Source of the DNA: CALKWS01 sp048594865
GTDB lineage: Bacteria; Actinomycetota; Actinomycetes; Actinomycetales; Beutenbergiaceae
DNA: 17,276 nucleotides
Direction: 5' to 3'
Assembly (NCBI GenBank): GCA_048594865.1
Contig: JBMDWZ010000225.1
Span: 1 to 17,276, forward strand
Part shown: piece by piece, positions 1-6,998 of the stretch
Numbering within the stretch: the stretch's first letter is position 1
Layout of the letters: the number at the start of each line of letters is the position of its first letter
Made by a program: the position numbers and the translations under genes
The notes under the pieces: model-generated
The model's input: only the letters and a program-made list of their open reading frames with translations
Databases searched by the model: none
What the model was told of the DNA's origin: nothing

Positions 1-93
1 TGGATCTTGACGCACATGATCGAGGAGTACTCCCGGCACAACGGTCATGCCGACCTATTGCGCGAAGCCATCGACGGGCAGGTCGGCGAGTAG
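1..93 (+). CDS. DinB-like / DUF664 family protein, C-terminal end only
   Basis: The gene enters from the left edge, and only the last 30 codons and a TAG stop (91-93) are visible. The peptide contains HMIEEYSRHNGHADLLRE, which matches the conserved C-terminal helix of actinobacterial DUF664/DinB-like four-helix-bundle proteins, where the histidines belong to the metal site of the fold. Relatives include mycothiol-dependent transferases, but nothing here fixes a substrate. It runs towards the fucosidase gene (convergent), and the 225-bp gap between them carries repeats and a hairpin. The family call rests on one motif, so a specific function is not assigned. Confidence 0.75.
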   Translation, partial: WILTHMIEEYSRHNGHADLLREAIDGQVGE

Positions 94-202
94 GCCGAGC
101 CAGCAGGAGTAGGCAAAGCCAGCAGGTTTAGCTCAAGCCAGCAGGCGTGGGCCAGGCCAGCAGGTTTCGCTCGAGCCAGCAGGTTCAGCCCAAGCCAGCC
201 GA
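89..202. repeat. 19-bp tandem repeat (minisatellite), five full units plus partial flanking units
   Basis: The 9-mer GCCAGCAGG starts at 99, 118, 137, 156 and 175, exactly 19 bp apart each time, and a truncated GCCAGC starts at 194. Ten bases before the first unit (89-98, including the TAG stop of the upstream gene) already match the second half of unit 1. The variable second halves fall into two types: units 1 and 3 (xGTxGGCxAx) and units 2 and 4 (TTTxGCTCxA), with unit 5 close to the second type, so a 38-bp higher-order period is visible. The period is not a multiple of three, and I see no coding reason for it. Confidence 0.9.
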
Positions 203-223
203 CCCGCCCCCCGCACCGCTCGA

Positions 224-264
224 GCGCGCCCAAATGGTCGTCAATCGTGACCAATTGGGCGCGC
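224..264. terminator. Long hairpin between convergent genes, probable bidirectional terminator
   Basis: The left arm GCGCGCCCAAATGGTC (224-239) pairs with the right arm GACCAATTGGGCGCGC (249-264) with one mismatch in 16, around a 9-nt loop. There is no T-tract on either side, which is common for actinobacterial hairpin terminators. It lies between the stop of the DinB-like gene and the stop of the fucosidase on the opposite strand, where a two-way terminator is expected. The structure is clear; the terminator role is inferred from position. Confidence 0.65.
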
Positions 265-309
265 GCGCGCGTGGGGTGGGGTGAGGGGTGTGGGGTGAGG
301 TGCGAGGGG
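259..309 (+). other. GC-alternating run followed by a G-quadruplex motif
   Basis: Bases 259-273 alternate G/C purine-pyrimidine without a break, a Z-DNA-prone pattern. They are followed by four GGGG runs at 273-276, 278-281, 285-288 and 292-295, with loops T, TGA and TGT, and a fifth run at 306-309. This satisfies the usual four-tract quadruplex rule with short loops. The G-rich strand is the plus strand, which is the template strand for the fucosidase gene and the transcript strand for the DinB-like gene. Whether it folds in the cell is unknown. Confidence 0.7.
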
Positions 310-318
310 AAATATGGG

Positions 319-1587
319 CTAGTTCAGCCAGATCTCCACCACGGGGACCGCCACGTTCGGCGGCCGCACCGGCAGCGTCAGGGTCACCGTGCCGGCGGGC
401 TGACCACCGGGGGTGGTGTTCTGCGCCTTCTGCTCGGGATCCACCTCCTTGAACTGCACCTCCGAGGCGTCGTTCATGAGCTGGGCGTAGCGCACCTTCC
501 CGCTGAGCCCGGACAGGTGCACGTGCTTCATTGGCCAACTGAACAGGTGCAGGTACAACTTGTTCCCGCGCTGGGTGTACACCCCACCCGGAGGCGGCGT
601 GAGGTCGGCCGGTCCGGCCCCGTAGATGGATGCCGAGTGCAGGTCCATCCAGGCACCGATCTCGGTCAGCCGCGCGGCGTCGGGCGGGTCGATCTCACCG
701 CGCCCGTTGGGGCCCACGTTGAGCAGCAGGTTGCCGTTCTTGGCCACCCCGTCCACCAGCATCTTGATGAGCAGATCCACTGGCTTGGCGTCCAGGTTGT
801 CACGGTCATAACCCCAGCTGCCGTTGATGGTTTGGCACGCCTCCCAGCGCACCAACTCACCATCGCGCCTCATCGGCCCGGCGGGCTGGTACTGCTCGGG
901 AGTGACCAGGTCGCCGGGGATGTCGAGCCGGTCGTTGACGATGATGCCCGGTTGCAGCTCCCGGGTCAGCGCCATCAGGTCCTCCGAACCCCACTGCTCG
1001 CGCCCCTTGCCGGGGAACTTCCCGCCGCGCCCATTGGGGTAGGAGAAGTCGTAGAACAAGTAGGAGACTTCGCCGTAATCGGTCAGCAGTTCACGGACCT
1101 GCCCATGCAGGTACTCGCGGTACTTCTCGATCTTGCGGTCCTTGTTCATCTCCTCCGCGTCGGGGTGATTGCGCAGCGCGTGGATGTCATCGATGGGGAA
1201 GTCCGGGTGATGCCAGTCGATCACCGAGTGGTAGAAGCCCACCTTCAAACCGGCGGCGCGCACGGCATCGGCGAACTCGCGCACCGCATCGCGCCCGAAG
1301 GGGGTGTTGGTGCTCTTGTAGTCGGTGAGCGATGAGTCCCACAAGCAAAAGCCATCGTGGTGCTTGGTGGTCAGCACCACGTACTTCATGCCCGCGTCGG
1401 CAGCGAGTTGCGCCCACCGCTTGGGGTCATACCTATCGGCTTCGAACACCTCCGCGTAGCGTTCGTAGTCGGCCGGGGCGATCTCTTCACGGTTCTGGAT
1501 CCATTCGTGCCGCGCCAGCAGGCTGTACAAGCCCCAGTGCACGAACATTCCGAACCGGTCGTGATCGAACCAATCCTGCGCCGTCAT
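319..1587 (-). CDS. GH29 alpha-L-fucosidase, cytosolic
   Basis: Predicted to release L-fucose from fucosylated sugars by a retaining mechanism. The 422-residue protein has the GH29 landmarks in order: FGMFVHWG (12-19), KHHDGF (75-80), a strand ending in YDFSYP with Asp180 as the likely nucleophile, WEACQTINGSWGY (248-260) and LLLNVGPNGRGEI (287-299), followed by a short beta-rich C-terminal part. The acid/base residue is not assigned, as it varies in this family. There is no signal peptide or lipobox, so it should act in the cytosol on imported fucosides. It starts 51 bp after the stop of dehydratase copy 1 on the same strand, behind a GAGGAA ribosome site, and is probably cotranscribed with it. 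The broad pocket of this subfamily leaves the exact linkage open. Confidence 0.93.
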   Translation of the reverse strand: MTAQDWFDHDRFGMFVHWGLYSLLARHEWIQNREEIAPADYERYAEVFEADRYDPKRWAQLAADAGMKYVVLTTKHHDGFCLWDSSLTDYKSTNTPFGRDAVREFADAVRAAGLKVGFYHSVIDWHHPDFPIDDIHALRNHPDAEEMNKDRKIEKYREYLHGQVRELLTDYGEVSYLFYDFSYPNGRGGKFPGKGREQWGSEDLMALTRELQPGIIVNDRLDIPGDLVTPEQYQPAGPMRRDGELVRWEACQTINGSWGYDRDNLDAKPVDLLIKMLVDGVAKNGNLLLNVGPNGRGEIDPPDAARLTEIGAWMDLHSASIYGAGPADLTPPPGGVYTQRGNKLYLHLFSWPMKHVHLSGLSGKVRYAQLMNDASEVQFKEVDPEQKAQNTTPGGQPAGTVTLTLPVRPPNVAVPVVEIWLN

Positions 1588-1638
1588 ATTTCCTCATTCC
1601 TTTCGGTGTACTTCTCTTGTCTAACAGGGGGTGTGCGG

Positions 1639-3018
1639 TCATGGGGTGGACGATGCCCACACCTTTCCGCCGGGGTAGGCGAAGTCGGTGAGCGTCTGAG
1701 CCACGATCTCGCTGGAGAACCCGGGGGTGGTGGGCGCGGCGTATCGACCCTGGGTGATGACCACCGGGTCGGTGAAGTGTTCATGCAGTTCATCGACGTA
1801 CTCGATCGCGCGGCCCTCCATCGAACCGCTGATCCGCGCGAAGTCGAACATCGCCAGGTGCTGCACCAGTTCACACAGCCCCACCCCGCCAGCGTGTGGA
1901 CACACCGGTACCCCAAACTTCGCCGCGAGCAGCAGAATCACCAGGTTCTCGTTCACCCCACCCACCCGCGCAGCGTCGATTTGCAGCACGTCCAATGCGC
2001 CGGCCTGCAGCAACTGCTTGAACACGATCCGGTTCTGCACGTGCTCGCCACTGGCCACCCACACCGGTGCCACCCCCTTGCGGATCGCGGCGTGCCCCAG
2101 CACGTCGTCGGGACTGGTGGGCTCCTCGATCCAATAGGGACCGAAAGGCGTCAACGCTTGCACCCAGTCGATGGCCTGGCCCACGTCCCAGCGCTGGTTC
2201 GCATCGATTGCGATCCGCACCTGCTCCCCCGCGGTTTCGCGCGCGATCTGCATGCGGCGAACGTCGCTGCCCAGGTCCGCCCCGACCTTGAGCTTGATCA
2301 TGTCGAAGCCCTGATCCAGGGCCTCGCGGATCAGCCGCACCAGCGTTTCATCATCAAAGCCCAACCAGCCCGGCGCGGTGGAGTATCCCGGGTACCCGGT
2401 TTGCACAAGCTCGGAGATCCGGTCGGTGGCACCAGCCAGACCGCGATCGAGGATGGCGCGGGCTTCGTCGATACTCAGGGCATCGCTGAGGTAGCGGAAG
2501 TCGATGAGGTCGAGCAGCTCCTCGGTGGGCAATTGCGCAAGCAACTGCCACAGCGGTAGCCCGGACCGCTTGGCCCGCAGATCCCACAGCGCGTTCAGCA
2601 CGGCCCCGATCGCCATGTGCATAATGCCCTTTTCTGGGCCGAGCCAACGCAGTTGCGAGTCTCCGATGAGCTCGCGCGACAGCCCTCCCAGGTCTGCCAA
2701 GGTGGCATCCAGATCCCGTCCGACGACGTAGGCTCGCAGCGCCTCAATGGCGGCAAGTTGGACGTCGTTCCCGCGACCGATCGTGAAGGCGAACCCGTAT
2801 CCACGCAGCCCATCGGGCGCATCGGTGCCGATGGACAGGTAGGCGGCGGAGTAGTCCGGATCCGGGTTCATCGCGTCCGAGCCGGCCAAAGTTTGGGAGG
2901 TCGGGAACCGCAGGTCGTGGGTGACCCAGTCGGTGATCGTGTGCCCGGTGGCACTCGATTCCGGGGACCGTTTTCCCGGGTTTTCGCGCTGTGGAGCGCC
3001 GATTGTCGCTTCAGCCAT
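1639..3018 (-). CDS. fucD: L-fuconate dehydratase, copy 1 (enolase superfamily)
   Basis: Predicted to dehydrate L-fuconate to 2-keto-3-deoxy-L-fuconate. The 459-residue protein has the capping domain, then the barrel with KLK (Lys242, Lys244), DANQRW (Asp272), WIEEP (Glu298), SGEHVQNR (Glu325), QID (Asp348) and CPHAGGVGLCE (His375). These sit at a constant +24 offset from the published Xanthomonas enzyme's K220, D248, E274, E301, D324 and H351. An in-frame ORF continues upstream to 3147, but I chose the ATG at 3018 because GGAGGACC lies directly before it and the upstream stretch is arginine-rich and overlaps the promoter. The first 27 or so residues are a non-conserved extension. It is divergent from the importer and lies upstream of the fucosidase. 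Residues after Glu325 fit the family pattern, so this is the better candidate for the main L-fuconate enzyme. Confidence 0.93.
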   Translation of the reverse strand: MAEATIGAPQRENPGKRSPESSATGHTITDWVTHDLRFPTSQTLAGSDAMNPDPDYSAAYLSIGTDAPDGLRGYGFAFTIGRGNDVQLAAIEALRAYVVGRDLDATLADLGGLSRELIGDSQLRWLGPEKGIMHMAIGAVLNALWDLRAKRSGLPLWQLLAQLPTEELLDLIDFRYLSDALSIDEARAILDRGLAGATDRISELVQTGYPGYSTAPGWLGFDDETLVRLIREALDQGFDMIKLKVGADLGSDVRRMQIARETAGEQVRIAIDANQRWDVGQAIDWVQALTPFGPYWIEEPTSPDDVLGHAAIRKGVAPVWVASGEHVQNRIVFKQLLQAGALDVLQIDAARVGGVNENLVILLLAAKFGVPVCPHAGGVGLCELVQHLAMFDFARISGSMEGRAIEYVDELHEHFTDPVVITQGRYAAPTTPGFSSEIVAQTLTDFAYPGGKVWASSTP

Positions 3019-3045
3019 TGGTCCTCCATCGCACCGACGACGTCG

Positions 3046-3065
3046 CATCCGAGAAAGATCGGATG
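3046..3065. promoter_or_regulatory. Perfect 7-bp inverted repeat in the dehydratase copy 1 leader
   Basis: CATCCGA (3046-3052), six bases, then TCGGATG (3059-3065). It lies between the proposed minus-strand -10 box and the ribosome site of dehydratase copy 1. It could be a repressor operator or, in the transcript, a 7-bp stem with a 6-nt loop about 15-20 nt before the Shine-Dalgarno. The 8-mer CATCCGAT recurs at 14635-14642, upstream of dehydratase copy 2. Confidence 0.5.
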
Positions 3066-3076
3066 AATGTAGCGGG

Positions 3077-3106
3077 ATCATGGCACGACTTTGGAGCGCT
3101 TGTCTA
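3077..3106 (-). promoter_or_regulatory. Proposed promoter for dehydratase copy 1 and fucosidase
   Basis: On the minus strand, TAGACA (3106-3101) and CATGAT (3082-3077) are separated by 18 bp, a plausible sigma-70-like pair. This predicts a leader of about 50 nt that contains the inverted repeat at 3046-3065. The boxes are imperfect, so this is tentative. Confidence 0.35.
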
Positions 3107-3182
3107 CGCCCAGTTTCCCCCGAATCATGCGGGCTAGATCTGGTCACAATCTGATTGAGGAGAAATTGCCCGCATCAATCTC

Positions 3183-3212
3183 TTGCGAACTCTCGATGAT
3201 TCATCCTACGAT
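3183..3212 (+). promoter_or_regulatory. Proposed promoter for the ABC importer operon
   Basis: TTGCGA (3183-3188) and TACGAT (3207-3212) are 18 bp apart, about 57 bp before the importer start codon. The spacer contains the 11-bp inverted repeat GATGATTCATC (3195-3205), placed where a repressor would block polymerase. The -10 box is of good actinobacterial type; the -35 is moderate. Confidence 0.5.
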
Positions 3213-3268
3213 TCGGGCACCGTTACACGCGCTGGGGCGTCGACGGCGGACTGACTCGAGGAGGAGAG

Positions 3269-5026
3269 ATGTCTGAGACCACTAAGGGCGCACACTTTTC
3301 GCGCCGTGGCCTGTTGCTAGCAAGTGCTGTTGGTGTGGGGGTTCCTGCGGTTTTAGCGTCGTGTAACGGCGGGGACAGCGAGGACACCAATGGTGACCGT
3401 GATCTGGGCGGCGTTGACCCGCTGGAGATCGGGGCAGATATCGAAGGTCCCGTCTACAAGGACGGATACATCGGACCGAGGGCCACCGAGAAGGAGCCGT
3501 TCGGTGACGCCGAGCAGACCTTCAAGATCGTGGTGCCGCAAGATTCCGCGGTCGTTGGAGACTGGAACCGGAACAAGGCCACCGAATGGATCGAAGAGCG
3601 CACCGGCGTCAAGGTGGAGTTCCAGGCCGTTCTCATCACCGGATCTGACGGTTCAACCGACATGACCCGCATCAACGCGATGCTTTCCGGTGGCGACCTG
3701 CCCGACGCGTTCATGGGGATCCCCTTCACCCAGGCGCAGGTCTCCCTCTACGGGCAACAGGGGCTCTTTCAGCCGCTGGATGACCTCATCGAGGTCTACG
3801 CCCCGGAATTACGCAAGGCCATGGAGGACTATCCGGACCTGCGTGCGCTGCGGGCCAGCACCGACGGCAACATGCACATGTTCCCCGGCGTCAACGACTG
3901 CTTCCACTGCAAGAGCAGCGAGGGCCGCGCCTGGATCAACACCGAATACCTCGAGGACATCGGGGCCCAAATGCCCACCACCACCGAGGAACTGCGCCAG
4001 GTGCTCAACGAGTTCAAGGACCGCAACCCCTCCGGAGAGTCGGGCTTCATCCCATTGGCGGCCGGCGCACAAAACCCCCTCGACAACTTCTTCATGCAAC
4101 CGTTCCTGTACTCAGCCCCCGGTAACCAAAACGGTGGCTGGCTGCGCCTGAACGGCGGCAACGTCGAGTTCACTCCGAACCTGCCCGAATGGCGCGAGGC
4201 ACTGAAGTACCTGCGCCAGTTGGGTGATGACGGACTCATCACCGAGCAAACCTTCGCCATGACGAATGAGGAACTGCAAGCAGCCGGAAACCGTGGCTCG
4301 ATCGGATTCGCTCGCGCCTATTGGTGGGGCAGCTTCTTCAACCCGGTCACCTTGGACTCCGACGCCCCGTGGCGCGCGTATGAACCGGTGCCGCCGCTGG
4401 CCGGCCCGGACGGCACCCGCCGGGCGATGTGGAACTACTACAACTTCCCCGCCCCGCACGGACTGCAGATCACCCGCGAGTGTGAAAACCCAGAGATTCT
4501 GGTGCAGTGGGCCGACACTCAAATGGACCTGCAGTCGATCATGTGGACCTATGACGGCGTCTTTGAAGACAACTGGTTCTGGTCGGAGCAAGGCGCCGAA
4601 GGTATCGACGGTGAACAAGCACTGTGGCGCGACGTTCAGTGGCCACCGCCAGAGGGACAGTCCTGGAGCCAGTTCGGGGTCATGTACCGCTCCAGTGACT
4701 ATCGCACCGGTCAGGAGATCGACCCCGACGCTCCGAGCTACGAGGCCGGGCTGTTCGCCGCCGGGCAGGCCTATGAGGAGTTCGCCCAGCCACAGGAGGA
4801 ACAGCTGGCGCCGGTCATCATCGGTGAGTCCGATGCCGCACAGGCAGCGGATACCGCCACCTCGATCGACCAGCACGTGAAGCAGTCGATCGCGCGGTTC
4901 TCGCTGGGTCAAAGCGACATCAACAGTGACAGCGATTGGGAGGAATACGTCGAGGCCTTCAACGCGATGAATATCCAGGCGTACCTGGACATCTATCAGC
5001 GCGCGCACGACGAGCGCCCAAGCTGA
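3269..5026 (+). CDS. Sugar ABC transporter substrate-binding lipoprotein (LplA-like, Tat signal)
   Basis: Extracytoplasmic sugar-binding component of a CUT1-type importer. The N-terminus has a twin-arginine signal (SRRGLLL, residues 11-17), a hydrophobic stretch and a lipobox LASC ending at Cys32, so it should be exported by Tat and anchored to the outer face of the membrane. At 585 residues it is longer than most simple sugar-binding proteins (about 400-450) and matches the large LplA-like group that usually handles oligosaccharides. An acidic, Asp/Gly-rich linker follows the lipid-bearing cysteine. A strong AGGAGGAG ribosome site precedes the ATG. It heads the importer operon; the first permease starts one base after its stop. 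The ligand is inferred from context as a fucose-containing oligosaccharide or fucoside and is not visible in the sequence. Confidence 0.9.
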   Translation: MSETTKGAHFSRRGLLLASAVGVGVPAVLASCNGGDSEDTNGDRDLGGVDPLEIGADIEGPVYKDGYIGPRATEKEPFGDAEQTFKIVVPQDSAVVGDWNRNKATEWIEERTGVKVEFQAVLITGSDGSTDMTRINAMLSGGDLPDAFMGIPFTQAQVSLYGQQGLFQPLDDLIEVYAPELRKAMEDYPDLRALRASTDGNMHMFPGVNDCFHCKSSEGRAWINTEYLEDIGAQMPTTTEELRQVLNEFKDRNPSGESGFIPLAAGAQNPLDNFFMQPFLYSAPGNQNGGWLRLNGGNVEFTPNLPEWREALKYLRQLGDDGLITEQTFAMTNEELQAAGNRGSIGFARAYWWGSFFNPVTLDSDAPWRAYEPVPPLAGPDGTRRAMWNYYNFPAPHGLQITRECENPEILVQWADTQMDLQSIMWTYDGVFEDNWFWSEQGAEGIDGEQALWRDVQWPPPEGQSWSQFGVMYRSSDYRTGQEIDPDAPSYEAGLFAAGQAYEEFAQPQEEQLAPVIIGESDAAQAADTATSIDQHVKQSIARFSLGQSDINSDSDWEEYVEAFNAMNIQAYLDIYQRAHDERPS

Positions 5027-5027
5027 G

Positions 5028-5918
5028 ATGCGCGTCAAGGACTCTTCTGGGGATCGCGCGTTCTACATAGTCAACTACGCGATCCTCATCACCCTCACGG
5101 CGGTGGTGGTGTATCCGCTGATCTACGTCATCTCGGCGTCGGTCTCGAATGCCACCGCCATCGCCAGCAACGAGGTGTACCTGTGGCCGGTGGGCTTCAA
5201 CCTGGACGCCTACCGGACCATTTGGGAGAACCCGGGCCTCATTCGAGGCTTCGGAAACTCCCTGCTGTACACGATCGGTGGGGCATTGATCGGCACCATC
5301 CTGACGGTGCTGGCTGGCTATGCCGCCTCTCGTGACGATCTGCCGTTCCGCAAGACCATCACGTTCTTCTTCCTGATCCCCACCTTGGTGTCGGCAGGCA
5401 TCGTGCCCACCTACATCGTGGTGCGCCAACTGGGGCTCCTGGAGACCAGGTGGGCGATCATCCTGCCCGGGGCCATGAGCGTGTTCAACGTGATCATCAC
5501 GCGCACCTTCTACAAGATGACCATTCCGCTGGAGTTGCTGGAAGCGGCCCGGGTAGACGGCTCGGATGACTTCCGGTTCTTCTTCCGCATCGCCATTCCA
5601 CTGAGCAAGCCGATCATCGCGGTGAACATGCTCTTCTACGGCGTCACCCAATGGAACGGCTGGTTTAACGCGTTCCTCTATACGAGTAATGCCAATATCG
5701 CGCCATTACAGCTGATGCTCCGTGAACTCCTGTCCCAAAGCGCAATCGACCCCGCGATGTTCGGCGGCGGCAACGTCGCCGAGCTCCTGCGAAGACGCGA
5801 ACTGTTCGACTTGCTCAAATACGCGGTGATCGTGGTCTCGATCATCCCGCCCCTCATCGCCTACCCGCTCGTCCAAAAGCACTTCGTTAAGGGCGTCATG
5901 ATCGGGAGCCTCAAATGA
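5028..5918 (+). CDS. ABC sugar permease, LplC-like (CUT1)
   Basis: Integral membrane subunit of the importer, 296 residues with about six predicted membrane segments (for example around 17-38, 79-101, 109-131 and 263-283). The cytoplasmic EAA loop that contacts the ATPase is EAARVDGSDD, starting at residue 172, followed by IAIPLSKP. The C-terminus FVKGVMIGSLK is characteristic of LplC-type permeases. It starts one base after the binding-protein stop and ends in an ATGA overlap with the next permease, so the three genes are translationally coupled. In many such loci the LplB-type gene comes first; here the LplC type does. Confidence 0.92.
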   Translation: MRVKDSSGDRAFYIVNYAILITLTAVVVYPLIYVISASVSNATAIASNEVYLWPVGFNLDAYRTIWENPGLIRGFGNSLLYTIGGALIGTILTVLAGYAASRDDLPFRKTITFFFLIPTLVSAGIVPTYIVVRQLGLLETRWAIILPGAMSVFNVIITRTFYKMTIPLELLEAARVDGSDDFRFFFRIAIPLSKPIIAVNMLFYGVTQWNGWFNAFLYTSNANIAPLQLMLRELLSQSAIDPAMFGGGNVAELLRRRELFDLLKYAVIVVSIIPPLIAYPLVQKHFVKGVMIGSLK

Positions 5919-6874
5919 CCACGCATGCACCCCATAAGTCACCCGAAACCGGCGTGCGACTGAACCACACCAGCCTGGCTGTGCGGTTGCGCCGAACCTG
6001 GCAGTTGTACGTACTGCTGCTGCCGCCGGTGTTGTTCTCGATCCTGTTCCTGTATTGGCCGATGTACGGGTTGCAGTTGGCATTCAAGGACTTCAACATC
6101 GCCGAGGGCATCACCGCCAGCCCGTGGGCTGGACTGAAGTACATCAACCAGTTCCTGGATTCCTACCTGTTCTGGCCGGTCATCAAGAACACCCTGATCC
6201 TGAACATCTACGCCCTGATCGCGCTGTTCCCACTGCCGATCATCTTGGCTCTGCTGCTGAACTCGATGCGCAACCAGAAGTTCAAGAAGACCGTTCAGAT
6301 GCTCACCTATGCGCCGTACTTCATCTCCACCGTGGTTGTCGTGGGAATGATCATGATGCTGTTCTCCCCGACCACCGGCATCATCAACCAGCCGATCAGC
6401 GCCCTGCTGGATCGCCCGATCGACTTCCTCGGCGAAGGCGCGTTCCGCCATACCTTCGTGTGGTCCGGTGCGTGGCAAACGCTGGGCTACTCAGCGATCA
6501 TCTTCCTCGCCGCCTTGGCGGGGATCGACCCCGAGCTGCACGAGGCGGCCAGGGTCGATGGCGCCGGAATTCTGCGCCGGATGTGGTACATCGACCTACC
6601 CGGGATCATGCCGGTGACGGTCACCTTGCTCATCTTGAACATGGGCCAGTTGCTCAATACCGGGTTTGAGAAGGTGCTGCTGATGCAGAACGCCAATAAC
6701 CTCTCGGTTTCGCAGGTCATTGATACCTACGCCTTCCAAGTGGCGTTCCAGTCCGCGATTCCGCAGTACTCCTATGCCACGGCCATCGGCCTATTCAAAT
6801 CAGTGATCTCCCTGGTGCTCATCCTGCTGGCCAACTGGTTAGCCAGACGGGTCGCTAACCAGGGCCTGTTCTAG
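5915..6874 (+). CDS. ABC sugar permease, LplB-like (CUT1)
   Basis: Second membrane subunit, 319 residues. After a basic cytoplasmic N-terminus the first membrane segment (about 31-51) runs into the family signature YWPMYGLQLAFKDF. The EAA loop is EAARVDGAGILRRMWYIDLPG, starting at residue 210, and the C-terminus ends RVANQGLF, as is typical for LplB-like proteins. The start ATG overlaps the stop of the preceding permease (ATGA). No ATP-binding subunit follows or occurs elsewhere in the window; as for many actinobacterial CUT1 importers, a shared MsiK-type ATPase encoded elsewhere is the likely energiser. Confidence 0.92.
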   Translation: MTTHAPHKSPETGVRLNHTSLAVRLRRTWQLYVLLLPPVLFSILFLYWPMYGLQLAFKDFNIAEGITASPWAGLKYINQFLDSYLFWPVIKNTLILNIYALIALFPLPIILALLLNSMRNQKFKKTVQMLTYAPYFISTVVVVGMIMMLFSPTTGIINQPISALLDRPIDFLGEGAFRHTFVWSGAWQTLGYSAIIFLAALAGIDPELHEAARVDGAGILRRMWYIDLPGIMPVTVTLLILNMGQLLNTGFEKVLLMQNANNLSVSQVIDTYAFQVAFQSAIPQYSYATAIGLFKSVISLVLILLANWLARRVANQGLF

Positions 6875-6948
6875 TCCTCTCAAACCGTGGGCAGCACCAG
6901 GCGCGCACGGGGTTATCTCAGTAGGCTGGGATACGGCGAAACAACGAC

Positions 6949-6964
6949 CCAACGCACGCGTTGG
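6949..6964. promoter_or_regulatory. 16-bp palindrome upstream of the catabolic operon
   Basis: CCAACGCACGCGTTGG is a perfect inverted repeat of 7-bp arms around AC. It lies 34 bp before the start codon of the FAH-family gene, in the 124-bp gap (6875-6998) that separates importer and catabolic genes. Size and shape resemble LacI- or GntR-type operators. No convincing -35/-10 pair was found in this gap, so it may act on a weak internal promoter or on read-through from the importer promoter. Confidence 0.5.
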
Positions 6965-6998
6965 CTCCGAAATCAGAACCGTCTATAGAAGGGTCGCT

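Noticed and set aside
99..202. CRISPR array
   Set aside because: The repeat core is only 9 bp, with 10-bp interval sequences that resemble each other, and no cas genes are present.
45..254. Minus-strand frame coding through the 19-bp repeat (LNLLA.. peptide)
   Set aside because: The repeat period is not a multiple of three, so the peptide merely cycles through frames, and there is no ribosome site.
247..2559. Long plus-strand open frames opposite the fucosidase and dehydratase genes
   Set aside because: They are antisense shadows: no recognisable domains and low-complexity His/Val/Arg-rich composition typical of GC-rich reverse frames.
3019..3147. In-frame N-terminal extension of dehydratase copy 1
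   Set aside because: A strong GGAGGACC ribosome site sits before ATG 3018; the extension is not family-like and runs over the proposed promoter.
4112..5038. 308-residue minus-strand frame opposite the binding-protein gene
   Set aside because: It lies entirely opposite a lipoprotein gene with clear signal, lipobox and codon pattern, and has no recognisable domain.
6883..6915. Possible terminator after the importer (AACCGTG with CACGGGGTT)
   Set aside because: The stem needs a two-base bulge and a long loop and has no U-tract; too weak to call.
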